From: Vigna angularis
Lineage: Eukaryota; Streptophyta; Magnoliopsida; Fabales; Fabaceae
DNA: 64,000 nt
Assembly: GCF_016808095.1 (NCBI RefSeq)
Contig: NC_068975.1
Coordinates: forward strand, 28,509,501-28,573,500
Direction: 5' to 3'
The position numbers and the translations under genes are program-made. Positions 47,999 to 59,823 of this stretch are shown one piece after another. The first letter of the stretch is position 1, and each line of letters begins with the position of its first letter. A model generated the notes under the pieces. That model made no database searches. It was given only the letters and a program-made list of their open reading frames with translations, and had not been told where the DNA came from.

Positions 47999-48838
47999 TT
48001 TTAATATGGTTGATGTCAATTTGATGTCGGTATGTTGTGAAATTTATCATTAAGTTACATCACACTCTTACATGACCAATGTTCTTGAATGTTTGTTTTC
48101 AATTCTAAAATTAATTTGATGTTTCCGACTAAGATGTTAGAGTTTTTTCTAACATCAAAAGTTGAAAATAGCAAACTTAAAAAAATCATATTTTTGTGTT
48201 AATGAACTTATGCATATCTTTTATTCGAATGTAACGTAAATATTTTATTTTAGAACAACAGTAACAAATATAATTTAAGAGAAGCAATAGGGTTACTCTT
48301 ATAAAAAACAAAAGAAATAGAGAAAGAAAAGAAGAAGAAAAATCCATGGACCAACTTTTTTATAAGTACCTCCCTCTACAATGTCAAACAAAAACAAAAA
48401 TTCCATAAAAATGTTACTAACACATACCTCTTTAAGCAAAAAGAGAACATAAATTTTGCCTTCAAATGTAAAGTAAAGATGATGTACAAGTTCATGGAAG
48501 AAAAAAAAGTGTCATACTATTTTATAACATATGAAGAATGACTTAATAATCTTACATAAAAATTATAAACTAAAATTATATTTCGAATAATTATATTATT
48601 TCATTAGTAAAAATATGCTACGGTAAACAAGATTTATAGCTTATAAACCAAATTTAAAAACCCCTGTGGTAAATTGGATTTATAGCATCTATGGACTTCA
48701 CAATATGCCCAAAGCTAAAAAAGAGACTTCAGAAGGAATCTAATTTGTCAAGATTTTGGGTGCCAATGTAATATTATAATTTATATTCATATACATTTTT
48801 CAATTATCTTCATTGTTGACATGCTTTATGTATTTCAG

Positions 48839-49456
48839 TTGGTCTGCACGAAAGATATTTGAGGTTAGGCACACTTCAGCCGTTGGGAACAAGTTCACAC
48901 TGGACCTGGACACTAAAGAATGTAGCTGCAGAAAGTGGATGATCAGTGGCATCCCATGCTATCATGCAATTGCAGAATGAACTACTCAAATGTTGATCCA
49001 GAGAATTTTATACCCACTTGCTTCACAAGATCCACATATGAAGAGGCATATGCCTCCATAATTTTTCCAGTCAATGGCCACCTACTATGGGAAACTACAA
49101 ATTGCAATGATGTATTACCACCAGTGATGAGGAAGTTGCCTGGGAGGCCAAAGAAAAAAAGGAGGTTGGAGGCATGGGAGCTAACTAAGGATGACTCTCA
49201 AATGTGTGTTGGTGGGCATAGGAAAAAATGTAGCATTTGTCGTCAGAGGAGGCACAACAAGAATAACTGTCCTTTACGGCCCCAGCCAGCAGCAACAACC
49301 CAGCCAGCAGAAACAACACAGCCAATGGACGAAACACAACCATCACAGCCACCTCCAAGTTTCCAAACCCCTCTACCATCACAGCCACCAAGTCCCCAAA
49401 CAACCCGTCCAGCAATGTTGAGGACAAAATTAGATGTCAGAAGAAAAGATAGTTAG
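48839..49456 (+). pseudogene. MULE (mudrA-like) transposase C-terminal fragment
   Basis: The first part, 48839 to about 48975, encodes WSARKIFEVRHTS and then a SWIM zinc finger with CSC and CYH (ECSCRKWMISGIPCYHAIA), the DNA-binding finger of plant Mutator-like transposases. One base is missing near 48974; the frame then shifts and continues MNYSNVDPENFIPTCF to a stop at 49456. That part ends in a basic PGRPKKKRRLEAWE motif and a CCHC zinc knuckle (CSICRQRRHNKNNC) with a Pro/Gln/Thr-rich tail. The DDE catalytic core upstream is absent, so the gene is truncated and dead. An AG acceptor precedes 48839. Confidence 0.85.
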
Positions 49457-49985
49457 ATGAATTGGATGTATTATGTACTCTCATTAAGAACTTCATGTGT
49501 TTACTTTCATGGTGATGTATTATGTATTGTTAGTTAGATGAATTGGATGTATTATGTACTGTCTTTATTTTGGTCACGAGATGAACTGATATTTTGATCA
49601 TGTACTGGTAATATTTATGTATGCTAATGAAGGAAATTGCTTTGATGATATTTTGGTCATAACATGTACACATATTTTGGTCATAACTTGTACTTAGATT
49701 TCTTATTTATGCACAAACTGGTAATATGTTTGTTTTGTCATCATCATATACATTATTGGGTTGACCTATGTGAATATTTTTAAAGCAAATGAGGGACTGA
49801 TTCGAACATTCTCCACTGAATTTAACTCATTAAAATAGTCAATGGTATGTAATACATTGCATTACTGATCTTACACCAATCAAAACACCTTCACATTGCC
49901 AACCTACTTTTTTCAACCATCCAAATACATTACATGAACGTAAACAAAACATAAAACAAACACCCAATTTCCCCATCTAACTACA
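49457..49985. other. Spacer between the MULE transposase fragment and the GRF-finger gene
   Basis: A direct duplication with AGTTAGATGAATTGGATGTA occurs twice (near 49453 and 49532). This is the shared 3' region of two convergent genes. No other feature. Confidence 0.5.
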
Positions 49986-50465
49986 TCAACCTAAACAGAA
50001 CCTGAATATCACAAGGTCCAGCGCAATACACATACACAAAGCTACAACTAACAACTTGATCCTTTTCTGCAAATCCTTCACTGCATTTTCCAGCTCACTT
50101 ATCCTCCTCACAATTGTGCAATCTTTTTCATCAACGTTCTCTTCAGAACACCACTTGAAAAAGTTACAGGAGCTCCCAATTGAAGATCCACCATGTTATT
50201 CACCAAGTCAGGGAATCTATCAACAAATCCATCAAGTGAAGAAAACATAAACTCAGAAGGGTATACTTCAAACCTTGTAATGAGGACATCCCCAAAAATT
50301 TCTCCCAGCATTCTTCGTAGTTCTCGCGACTTTGGTTACAGCAATATCACCACAGTAACAAGTAGGGATTATCCCACCTTCCCTCCAACCACCACCATGG
50401 GACGAACGAGAAGATCCTTTGGCCCAACTTTTCGAAAACGAACAACAACCTTGGGAAGATGCCAT
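49986..50465 (-). CDS. Small GRF-type zinc-finger protein, probably MULE-associated
   Basis: Exon 1 (50465-50274) encodes 64 residues: a Ser-rich start, then CYCGDIAVTKVARTTKNAGR and NFWGCPHYK, which is the first part of a GRF zinc finger. The finger is completed in a second segment (50172-49986), which reads CNFFKWCSEENVDEKDC, then a short coiled coil and a hydrophobic C-terminal segment (LLVVALCMCIALDLVIF) like a membrane anchor. The intervening 101 bp start with GT and end with AG. As I read it, the junction is not in phase, so either the splice sites differ or a frameshift has occurred and the gene is decaying. GRF fingers bind single-stranded nucleic acid in other proteins; the function here is unknown. 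It converges on the transposase fragment at 48839-49456. Confidence 0.6.
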
Positions 50466-50559
50466 TCCTATCTCGCCCTAAACACTTTCCTCACCTCAAA
50501 GACCAAGTTCTCTGCAACCCAAACCCTAACCCCTATTTTTTTAACCTCTCTATTTATTT

Positions 50560-50775
50560 TCATAAATTTAATCTCAGACAGCCACGTATTCGCCTATAAT
50601 AGACACCTCGTTCTGTTTAGTCCACGCTGTCAGCTGCACCGTTAAAAAATTAACACCATGACCAAAAAGGAGTAAATTGAACAATTTTTTCACAAGTTGA
50701 GATCCTATTTAACTTTTAAAAAAAGGTAGGACGCATTTGAATATTTCTCTCTTTCAAGGGATCAAAAGAGATATT
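50560..50775 (-). other. Probable terminal region of the MULE upstream of the GRF-finger gene
   Basis: On the minus strand the run GATCCCTTGAAAGAGAGAAA, then AATGCGTCCTACC, AGGATCTCAACTTGTG and CAATTTACTCCTTTTTGGTC resembles terminal sequences I associate with legume repeats next to GRF-finger genes. That resemblance is from memory. No matching inverted copy was found on the left, so the element boundary is not established. Confidence 0.35.
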
Positions 50776-51321
50776 AAGCCTTATAATAAATAATAAAAGA
50801 AAAAAAAGAAAGAGAATAAAAAATGAAATGAAACTATCATGAATGTAAAAGTGGATAATAGTGATAGGTTATTTTAAAAGTTAAATTTAAATTCTTGTTA
50901 TCATTTTAACTCTCTTTTTTCATACTAACATTTTCTTGCAATTTACTATTTCTACTGATTCAGTTACTGACTCATAAATTGTCTTCTATTAACTAGAATA
51001 AAAATTGAAAAATATCTATACAAAAAATCATTAAAGCGTCATAACAATTCAACATAAAAAATTATATTTTTTCAAAAAGAAATTATAATTTAATTATGCA
51101 GATATTTAAAATTTATGTTTAAGAAAATATATAGACTGATTTAGTTTATGAACAAGAAAATCATATAAATATGTGAATTACTTTATATTTAATTCAAAAA
51201 AATATTAAAAATTCAAATTGAAAGGCTTGGAGTTAAAAGTACTCTAATTTGCTGATTTGTTAACTAATTTTTTTGTTTTATGAATATAAGACTTTTCATG
51301 GAAAATCTAGAAATGGTCCTG

Positions 51322-51393
51322 GCCCTTATAGCTCAGTGGTAGAGCGTCAGTCTTGTAAACTGAAGGTCTGTAGTTCGATCCTGCATGAGGGCA
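51322..51393 (+). tRNA. tRNA-Thr (anticodon UGU)
   Basis: The 72-nt sequence folds into a full cloverleaf. The acceptor stem GCCCTTA pairs with TGAGGGC (one G-T wobble), with discriminator A. The D-arm holds the A box TAGCTCAGTGG. The anticodon stem TCAGT/ACTGA is perfect, with loop CTTGTAA giving anticodon TGT at 34-36. The T-arm is TGTAG/CTGCA with loop TTCGATC (B box GTTCGATCC). No intron. T-runs for polymerase III termination follow within 20 nt. It is a nuclear-type gene, not the chloroplast trnT. Confidence 0.93.
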
Positions 51394-53298
51394 AAATTAA
51401 ATATTTTATTTTTACCTCCTTTTGTTTTTAATTTTTTTCTTGATTTTTTTATTTTATTCTTATCTTTTTTTATTTATTTTATTTTTATCATTTTCTTTTA
51501 TTTTTTGTTTATTTTATTTCTATCCTTTTTTGTTTATTTCGTTTTTATGTTTTATACAAGGATCGTGAAAATTTTTGAAATTATAAAAATATGAGATTTT
51601 GATAAGTTGACTTTAATGTTGATTTTGATGTCTAAAGGTTATGGAATAATGTTAAGTTCTGTTATAAATTGTTTGAAGTTTATATAGTTGAGAAAATTTG
51701 ATTGTTAAGTTGAATTTGAGTTTGAAAATCATTGTTATAAATTGTTTGAAGTTTATATAGTTGAGAAATTTTGATTGTTAAGTTAAATTTGAGTTTGAAA
51801 ATCATAGAGATTTGAGTGAATTCATGAATTTGATGATAATTTAGGTTATATTTGAATATTATAAAATTATAAAGGAGATTATTTTGATTTTACTAATATT
51901 GTATTCATATATAGAAAAATATTAGGTGATAAAAGTTGAAAAAGATTTCTATAACTTAGTCTACGTGTGAAAAATAACTATGGTTGTAGATTATAAGAAT
52001 TTATCCCATCAGAGTGGAATGAGTTTCTATTATCTAGTTTTGTTACGATGACAATTTAGTATAAATAGTATGACACGAATACATCTTTTAATCTAATTTA
52101 ACTTATGAGTATTATGAAAGTAGAATCAAACATCAATGATGTATAATGTTAAAATATATGTATTTATACATGAAAATTTGTTAAAACAACATATTACCAT
52201 ATTTTGTATATTATTTATCAATATTGAAGATAGTATTTTCTACTATGTTATACAAAAAAATCAATAATAATAAATCCAAGAAGATAGAAAAAAGATATAT
52301 ATTGACGTTTTTATTTTTATTTTTAAGTAAAATAAATATAATATAATAAAGAGGGAATATTATTTTGAAAAATTAATGAGAATGAAAGTTTATTTTAAAA
52401 AACTTTATAAATGTTTATGTAAATATTATTAAAATATATGTTTACATTATTTTGGTTATTAGTATTGTAACTATATTAATAAAAAAATTCTCCTTTTTAT
52501 ACATCCATTTTTTATCACTTTATTTGTTAAATAATTATTTTTAAAATTCAAATAACTGCTAGCTATAAAAAGAACCATTTACACAATAAAAATTTACTAA
52601 TAATAAAATTATAAAAATTATTTCTTCTCATAATTACTTTTTTATAAAAAATATTTTATAATATTATATATCCTTTCTTACACAATTTTACTTTTTATGT
52701 AATTACTTTTTGAAATCAACCAATACTCGTAATAATAAAAAAACTAGTTGTACAATAAAAGAATTATCTATAGTAAAATTATAAACACTTTAATTTTATA
52801 ATTACCTTTTTATAAAAATCATTTAATAACATTTTTATATCAATTAATATTATACTAATATTTTTTTCAGGAATAAGTAAGCATGTATGTGTTTTCACTG
52901 TGATAAATTATGTAATTAAAATAGAAACGACATAATACTTGTAATGCAGATAGTTTTGACGGAATTAATTCACAACCCTTTATTTGAACTTCTAAGTGTT
53001 TTTTTATACGAGAACTTAATACGATCTGATGTCTACATGGTGAAAACAGAGACATCCAAAAATAGTATTCAATAGTGAATATCAGTTATTTATCATCTTC
53101 CTACTAAATAGTTCTCAATAAATCCGCCAAAACTGTTAATTATGCTTTATTCTAACAAGTGAAATGAAAACAACATCTATAATCTGTCAAATTTGCCAAT
53201 GACAAAGTATGATTTTTATCAAAACTGGATTATCCAAGACCACCCTGATAGTTGCTGTCGTTTATAGATCTTAAACAAACTCTGGCCCTCGATTCAAA
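51394..53298. other. AT-rich intergenic region with local duplications
   Basis: A tandem pair of about 73 bp (51659-51806) shares ATAAATTGTTTGAAGTTTAT and GAATTTGAGTTTGAAAATCA-type words. A weaker duplication of an AT-rich block lies at about 52540-52850 (words ACAATAAAA, TAAAATTATAAA, CATAATTAC). No gene. The bases next to 53299 are the expected 3' untranslated region of the minus-strand FIP1 gene. Confidence 0.5.
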
Positions 53299-56200
53299 CT
53301 AATTACCGACCCAACGCCTCTTTCGAACTGGCCTATGTTGCTTGATTTCACATGTATCAACAATGGAAGAATCAATGGTGAGCTTCAAATTCTCTTCTGC
53401 TTCCTTTTTCATTGGGATGGGTTGCTTAAAGCGCTCCCTACGTTTCTCCATCTTGGCTAAGGAATCGAGAATCCTTTGACGGTCAAATCCACCAATACAT
53501 TGTTCAGAACTACCTTCGTTTTGTGACATTCTCTTCACACTGTCAGTCAAGGCTGGCCCTTTAGAAGCATCTCTTCTGGATGTAGAAGGCTTCTCAAATG
53601 ATGATTTACATTTTTTTGTTACAATCTGACCTTCTTCGATATCCGAGCTTTCTTTCTGTTCTTGAAGGTTCTGGACCAATTTCTTGCTTCCGAGGTTTCT
53701 CTCGTATTTAGAGGCATCAAATTTGCTGGCCCTCTCATTAGATTCATCAAAACCCACTGAATCTCTCATCCGTTTCTTGGCAATACACTGGTTGACATTT
53801 TCAAGCCTACCATTGGACAAGACTCTGGAACTTCTCACTTGAGACTGTCAAAAAGTTGCAATCAAACCAAAAAAACAGGAAAATATCAATACATATATAA
53901 CAAGAAACATTTACACGGATATATGCAGAACATCGCATCAAATGGAAGAGTGAGGTGCGACAAAACAGGGGTACAAAATATAAACAAACAAACTAACAGA
54001 ATGATTATTAGCAGTAACAATCAAAGCATTAAAATGAAAACAGGTTAAAAGTATTAGACACCGTTCGGGCTTCATTGTGAAGTCAACATGAAAAAAATTA
54101 CAACACAATAGTCATTGAAGTTGTGTATCTGCAAACTCGTGTTAAATACAAATCGAATTGAGCATACACACTAACGTTTATTGACAAGTCTACTCATGGG
54201 ATTAAGATAAACTAAGCATGAACATCAGGTTTATCACAAATTGAATATGGTAGAGTGGCCCATTTTTCATCACACATCAACAACAAATACACTTTCATGC
54301 TGCCAATCATCCTCTTTGGAAATTATTTTAAAAGAACTAAAACTTCAGTTTAAGAAAAGCCCACACTACAAAAGTCAGAAACCTTACAGTATACATATCT
54401 TAAACATGTGGTAGGCAGACAGGGCATTCAGCAGAGAAAGGTAAAATACCTGAAAATGCACATTCTGATTGTCCAAAATACATTTCTACATAAAAACCAA
54501 TCCAGGCTTTTTAAAGTGATAAAATAATACAACTATTTAGCAGATACATGCATTTATAGAATTGAGTATACAATGCAAACTTGACTAAAGTTGGGAAGAA
54601 AAAGAGACAGCCTTGCCCAATTCTCTTCCCAGACTGCGTTTATAGGTGATCAAAGACTAAACAACATACTATGCCCATTGAGATCAAGGGGTAAATTGTA
54701 GTCTACCAATAATAGATACAGATTTGTGACGTACATATAACAGAAAGAGATATTCAAATCAAAATAAATGTGCCAGAAATGTGTGCTATCTAATGTGGAA
54801 GATTCAATCAATTAAAATCTAAACATAAAGAAAACACATACCATAAGCACAACAATTATCTCAAGCCATGAAATCTATGGATGTGACTGTGATAAGGATG
54901 ATCATTAGCCACGTTTGATTGCACCAAGTTAATCACCAAAACCCCTTACCATATTATGTCACATTCCAAGCACAGATCATGTACTAGTTTCACAAATGCA
55001 GATGGTTTAGAAGAAAAATAGAAAGTGACAGAAATTTTATCTATTATGAGCAATATCCAAAGCCTTATCCTATACTAACAAAGTTGCAAACACTATATCA
55101 CTGCCGTATATACAATATAACTTGACAATATGAAATTAATGTTAAGATTTCAAGGAACTGCACAGATTTGTTTTAGATGCTTGATCCGAGATCCTCAAGA
55201 TTTAGCATTTTTCCTTGATATTTTGCTGAAACTCAAAAACAACATCACGATCTGGCATTGGTCCAAACTTAAAAATCTTTTGAAGAAAAATAAAAGTTGA
55301 CAAAAAAGATAAAACATAATTGATGTTTAGGAGTGAGCTAGTACAATTAAACTTACATGAGTAAAAAGCTACCAAAAATATAAGGCGCAACATGTTTGGT
55401 AACTCATTAATAAACACAGAAGTACAGATTCTTGACCATATTTTCCCCATCTTTACCTTTCCTTCCCTATCAATCAAGTCAGCTGATTTCCTGCATCTCA
55501 GCACTGCTTGTCCACCCTTACTTCTGTACATAGTCTTAGAGCTAGCTTTAAAATATTTCTCAGTATCACGTTTCGGAACATTTACCCAATGCCGTTGCAA
55601 TGGCATATCATCACTCTGCACCTTAGCACAGAGAGTTGTTTCATGATGCCTATAAATAATTTCATCCTCAGTCCAGTCCAGGAACTTAGATGGGGACCTG
55701 TAAAACTGATACTCTTCTACAGGATAAATTTCATCTTTTACAGTTTCGGTATAATCACTTGACCAGTAACTGCCTCTGCTGTCCCTATCATGCTTATCTC
55801 TTCCATAATCCCCGAAGTTTTCATTCACTCTTGCACCATATGCATAAATTTTCATTGAATCTGTATAAGATTGTTTATGATACTTAAGATTTGAAGTCTG
55901 GCAATGTGCATATTTTGGATAATTATCTTCCATTGTCCCAGAACATGAGTTATTCAAAAGTAAACGGGAGCTGTCACAGTGTCTTCCCCTTCGGACAGAT
56001 CTTTTCCAATCTCTACCAATTTGTTGAAATTTCTCTTCACAATTAATATATGAAGATTCCATTTCTCTCTCAGCAGCAGAAGTGGCCATCCTATAGCTCC
56101 TGTTTACAAACTCAAACTCACGTTCATCAAAACCATCAATGCATTTACTGTCGATAAAATGGGATCTTCCATCCATTCTTTTCCTTTGATTATGCCTTTC

Positions 56201-59200
56201 CTTATCAAGAAAAGATGAATGTTTTGGAAGAAACTGCCTAGGCTCCCTATAAGAGCAAGGACTCAGGTCATAAGCAGAGGACCCAAAACCAGGATGATAC
56301 CAATCTCTATCTCTGTCCTCATTATCTGCAAAGCAATAACCTGGTTCAGAAATATAGTCCCCTACATCCCCATTTTTCCTGTCATATCGGTTAGTATTCT
56401 CCCTAAAGCTTCCTCGATCTTCATGATAATATTTAGTGCACCTTGTAACCAACTCATCAACAACCTTTTCATCGCCATAATAGTAGGATTGTTTTGTTTG
56501 TCTATTATATGAAACATCTCTTTTTCTTTGACTTCCAAAAGTTTGCCGTTGGTCTTTTTGTCTGCCATAGTCAACAAATCGATGAGCCAATGGAGACAGA
56601 TCCCTCTTATTGGACTTGAGGATGGAAAAAACATCATTACCATTTTCAGTGTGCTCGTTCTTATCATAACCAGACTCATATCCTTCCCTTTGGTGCCTCC
56701 ATTCTTTTCTGAATAGACCTCTAGTTCTTGAATTATAAGCTATGTTTACTGTTTTTTCATTGACACTGTTGTTTTTTGAGTTCTTCCAATTAAGTGGGGA
56801 AGATTTCTTCATGTCAGTAACACAATTCAATGTTTTCCTTTTTATAGGGCTAATTGGGCTTGTATCATTATCAAGATGAACACTGTTTTCTGTTGGCTCA
56901 GAATCACTATCACTATAGGAAGTCAGGCTACGCTCTTGATCTCCCAGTGACAGTTCTGACTCAATCCAATGTGGATAAGAACTACATGGTTCGATGCCAC
57001 CACCTTCATCTGTCTTTATTTCCCCCTCTGGCACTTCTGCAGTATCTTCAGAAAGTTGATTGGGTTGATCTCGATGCTCATCTCCATTTACACCAATTAT
57101 CGTTCCAGTTCTGTGAAATGCATAGTCCAGATATAAGTTGTAAAGCGACTTCAAGAAAACATGGAAGTCATTTACAATAACTAATCAAAGGAAACAATGA
57201 ATGCTGACAACTACACACAAGGGAATATTTTATTTTAAAATAAAAATTAGATGCAGTTAGAGTACATTGTTATGCAGTATGCTTTTTGTCCTATAAGATT
57301 TCACAGTCAGTCATCACAAAAAGTTGAGGAGAGAAGTTTGTATATTTGGCAAATAAAAAACCATTTACATATCTATATTACTTTATATTTTAGCATTGAA
57401 CTTGAATTTGACTAATTTATCCATACTTCTAATATGAAATATACAAGAAGGCGACCAAGCTTCAATGATGTTCAAACAGATCTAAAATAATAAACAACAA
57501 AATATATTATATAGAAAGGAATCAGATAGACACAGTGTATCTGACCTTTTCAGAACAGAAGAGTCCTCAGCTTTTATTACATCTTCCAATTGATCTTCAG
57601 ACACCACTTCATCCCGTTCATTGGAAGAATCAAGAATATTTCTCATATTGGCTGCCATAGATTCTCCTTCTAATGATGCATCCATTACAGTGCTATTGCC
57701 AGAACCAGAACAATCATCAGAGGGTTCAAGCAGCTTTATCTGCCCAGAACCAACAGTAATTACTACAAAGACATAAGCAGCTACAGCACAAACATTTTAG
57801 TAAACAGACTGAATGCACACCTCTATAACATTAAAATCCCTATTGCGTGGTCGCCTTACATCTATGGATGGTTGTCGTTCAACCATGCTGTCCTCAACCT
57901 GAATTGCTCTGCCTTTCGGCTGAATTATCAAATATCAGTCATCAAACATTAACTTGGTATCAATATCCAAGTTCATAATTGGAAGTAACAAGTAATAATT
58001 TAACTTGAAGAAACTCACAAACAACCAAAAGCTATAAAATTATAAGGAAAAGATGGAAGGGGAGGAGTGGAACTCTGGTTGTTACTCTTAATGTGAGTGG
58101 AGCTCTGATTGTTACTCTTAATGTGGGGCGAGATGTGTTACAAATTATTAACAATATGCTATTAACTAAGGTCAAGGACTAACCTAGTGCAATTAATACA
58201 AATGCATCCCAATAATACCGTAAATAAACATGACTCTGAACACTTTAATATTCCTAGTCTTGTAACTAGAGCTAACAGATGAATAGCTGCTTACCAATTC
58301 ACAATCTGATGAAGGAAAAAGTACACTCCCTAACACAGCTTGATCACTTTGCTCTCTTACGGCTTCCTGAAATACTTATACCGGGTCAGCAAGATCACTC
58401 GAGAATTCTCCACAAGTAACCCAACTACTTAATTGTTTACGTTAAACACCTGATTCCATTTAGCAGAGCTATCAACTGAAATACAAGTTTGCAAGGATGT
58501 TCTCCAAAGTTGCTTCTGTACAGAGTGTAAAACTCTAATCAGTTAAGTTTCTCCTATGTCTAATAAAACCAAATGCTGATTAATTCACCATTATACCATT
58601 AAACAGACAACATAGTGCGTAATAAAAAAAACGGTAGCAGAAATTCTAATAAAGGTACAAGGGAAATGGATAAATAAATTGTGAGCATCTAAACAGAGAA
58701 ACCAAGAGACAAGCGTCACGTAATAGCTAAAACTGAGATCTCTTGGAAATAATAATATACCCACCAATGAAGCACAGTATAGTTTCCAAGTGCTCTCATT
58801 AAAACCAAAGTTAAAGTAATTTGTTATGTCAACTCCAGGAACATTCCATGGCTTCTCCATAAATGTATCAATGTTTACATCAAATATGCCCCTGCAATAG
58901 AGGGGGGAAATCACAGTAAATAATAGGTTACACAAATGCTAGCTAGAAAAAAATAACATGTAAAAAAAATCATGACCGCTTACTCACACCCCAATTAGTT
59001 TATCAAAGCAACAAAATTCAATAAGTTCTGTTTGAACTGCGTATAAAAATACACACACTGACCAATACCAAGGAAGAACCGATCCATATCCACATTGTAC
59101 AGCCACATGATTTGCTGCAAGGCACACTCGAGAGGAGCTCAACGCAAGGTTCTGGATGCAGGCATCACCATTCCTCCTCCCTTTATTCAAGGATGAAATG

Positions 59201-59799
59201 TAGGAAGACATCCCCATTGCCGCATTGGCCGTCATAATATTAACAAACGCCAATCCTCGACTCCTACCACTCTACAGAAATGAACCAAAGTTCACCATGA
59301 ACAACACAACTTCAACAATTTTAAACACCAAAGGAAAGTAACGAAAACATCACGCCATTCATGAACTCAATCTATCTTATATTCATTACTGTGTCCGCAA
59401 ATAATAGCAACATGAATCCAAATTCATATTATCTAAAAAACTAAACAACAGAGAAAAGAGGATAAGTGGTAGAATCACGTAACAGACCTTATTAGCATAC
59501 AATCTGGAGCCATTATCATCACCATCATCGCCATATCCACCGTCATCGTCACAACCAACAACTCCGACAGGAGAATCCTCGTCATTCAGCACGATTTTCA
59601 AATCGTCGTCGCTGTCACTGGCAGCAGCAGAGTCATCATTCACTTTGTCGTCGCTCTTGTCCTCATCCAGGTTGAAAATGTTACTGTTCACATCCAGTTT
59701 TTCTTCTTCCTCTTCGTCTTGTTCTTCGGCGGTGGCATTGAGAACTTCAATGTCGGCGTAGAGTTCGCCGAAATCATCATCATGGTGGAACTCTTCCAT
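53299..59799 (-). CDS. FIPS3: FIP1-type polyadenylation factor (FIPS3-like), 9 exons
   Basis: The exons, in transcription order, are 59799-59488, 59271-59063, 58891-58765, 58515-58450, 58366-58295, 57919-57821, 57739-57546, 57110-55457 and 53844-53299. All junctions are GT/AG and phases agree, giving 3279 nt and 1092 residues. The N-terminus is acidic (MEEFHHDDDFGELYADIEVL). The Fip1 motif spans about 175-216: GIFDVNIDTFMEKPW, PGVDITNYFNFGFNESTW, KLYCASL; the PGVDITNYFNFG core is diagnostic. Exon 8 (about 550 residues) is rich in Arg, Asp, Tyr and Ser and probably disordered. The C-terminus has the conserved MEKRRERFKQPIPMKKEAEE and a basic RKRRWVGN end, likely nuclear. FIP1 bridges poly(A) polymerase and CPSF in pre-mRNA 3' processing. 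The in-frame GTG at 59823 is not the start. The exon 8 donor was chosen because GAAGGAAAG/GTAAAG keeps phase 0 with the last exon. Confidence 0.92.
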
Positions 59800-59823
59800 T
59801 TTCAGTGACTGCTTCACAGCCAC

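Noticed and set aside
49191..49421. Gln/His-rich ORFs overlapping the MULE zinc knuckle
   Set aside because: They are out-of-frame readings of the Pro/Gln/Thr-rich transposase tail.
51385..51594. Phe/Ile-rich ORF beside the tRNA gene
   Set aside because: It is a translation of a T-rich low-complexity tract after the polymerase III terminator.
55392..57180. Plus-strand ORFs over the large FIP1 exon
   Set aside because: They are antisense to a spliced, phase-consistent conserved gene.
59800..59823. Extended N-terminus of the FIP1 protein starting MAVKQSLK
   Set aside because: That first codon is GTG; the first ATG in frame is at 59799 and gives the usual MEEF-type acidic start.
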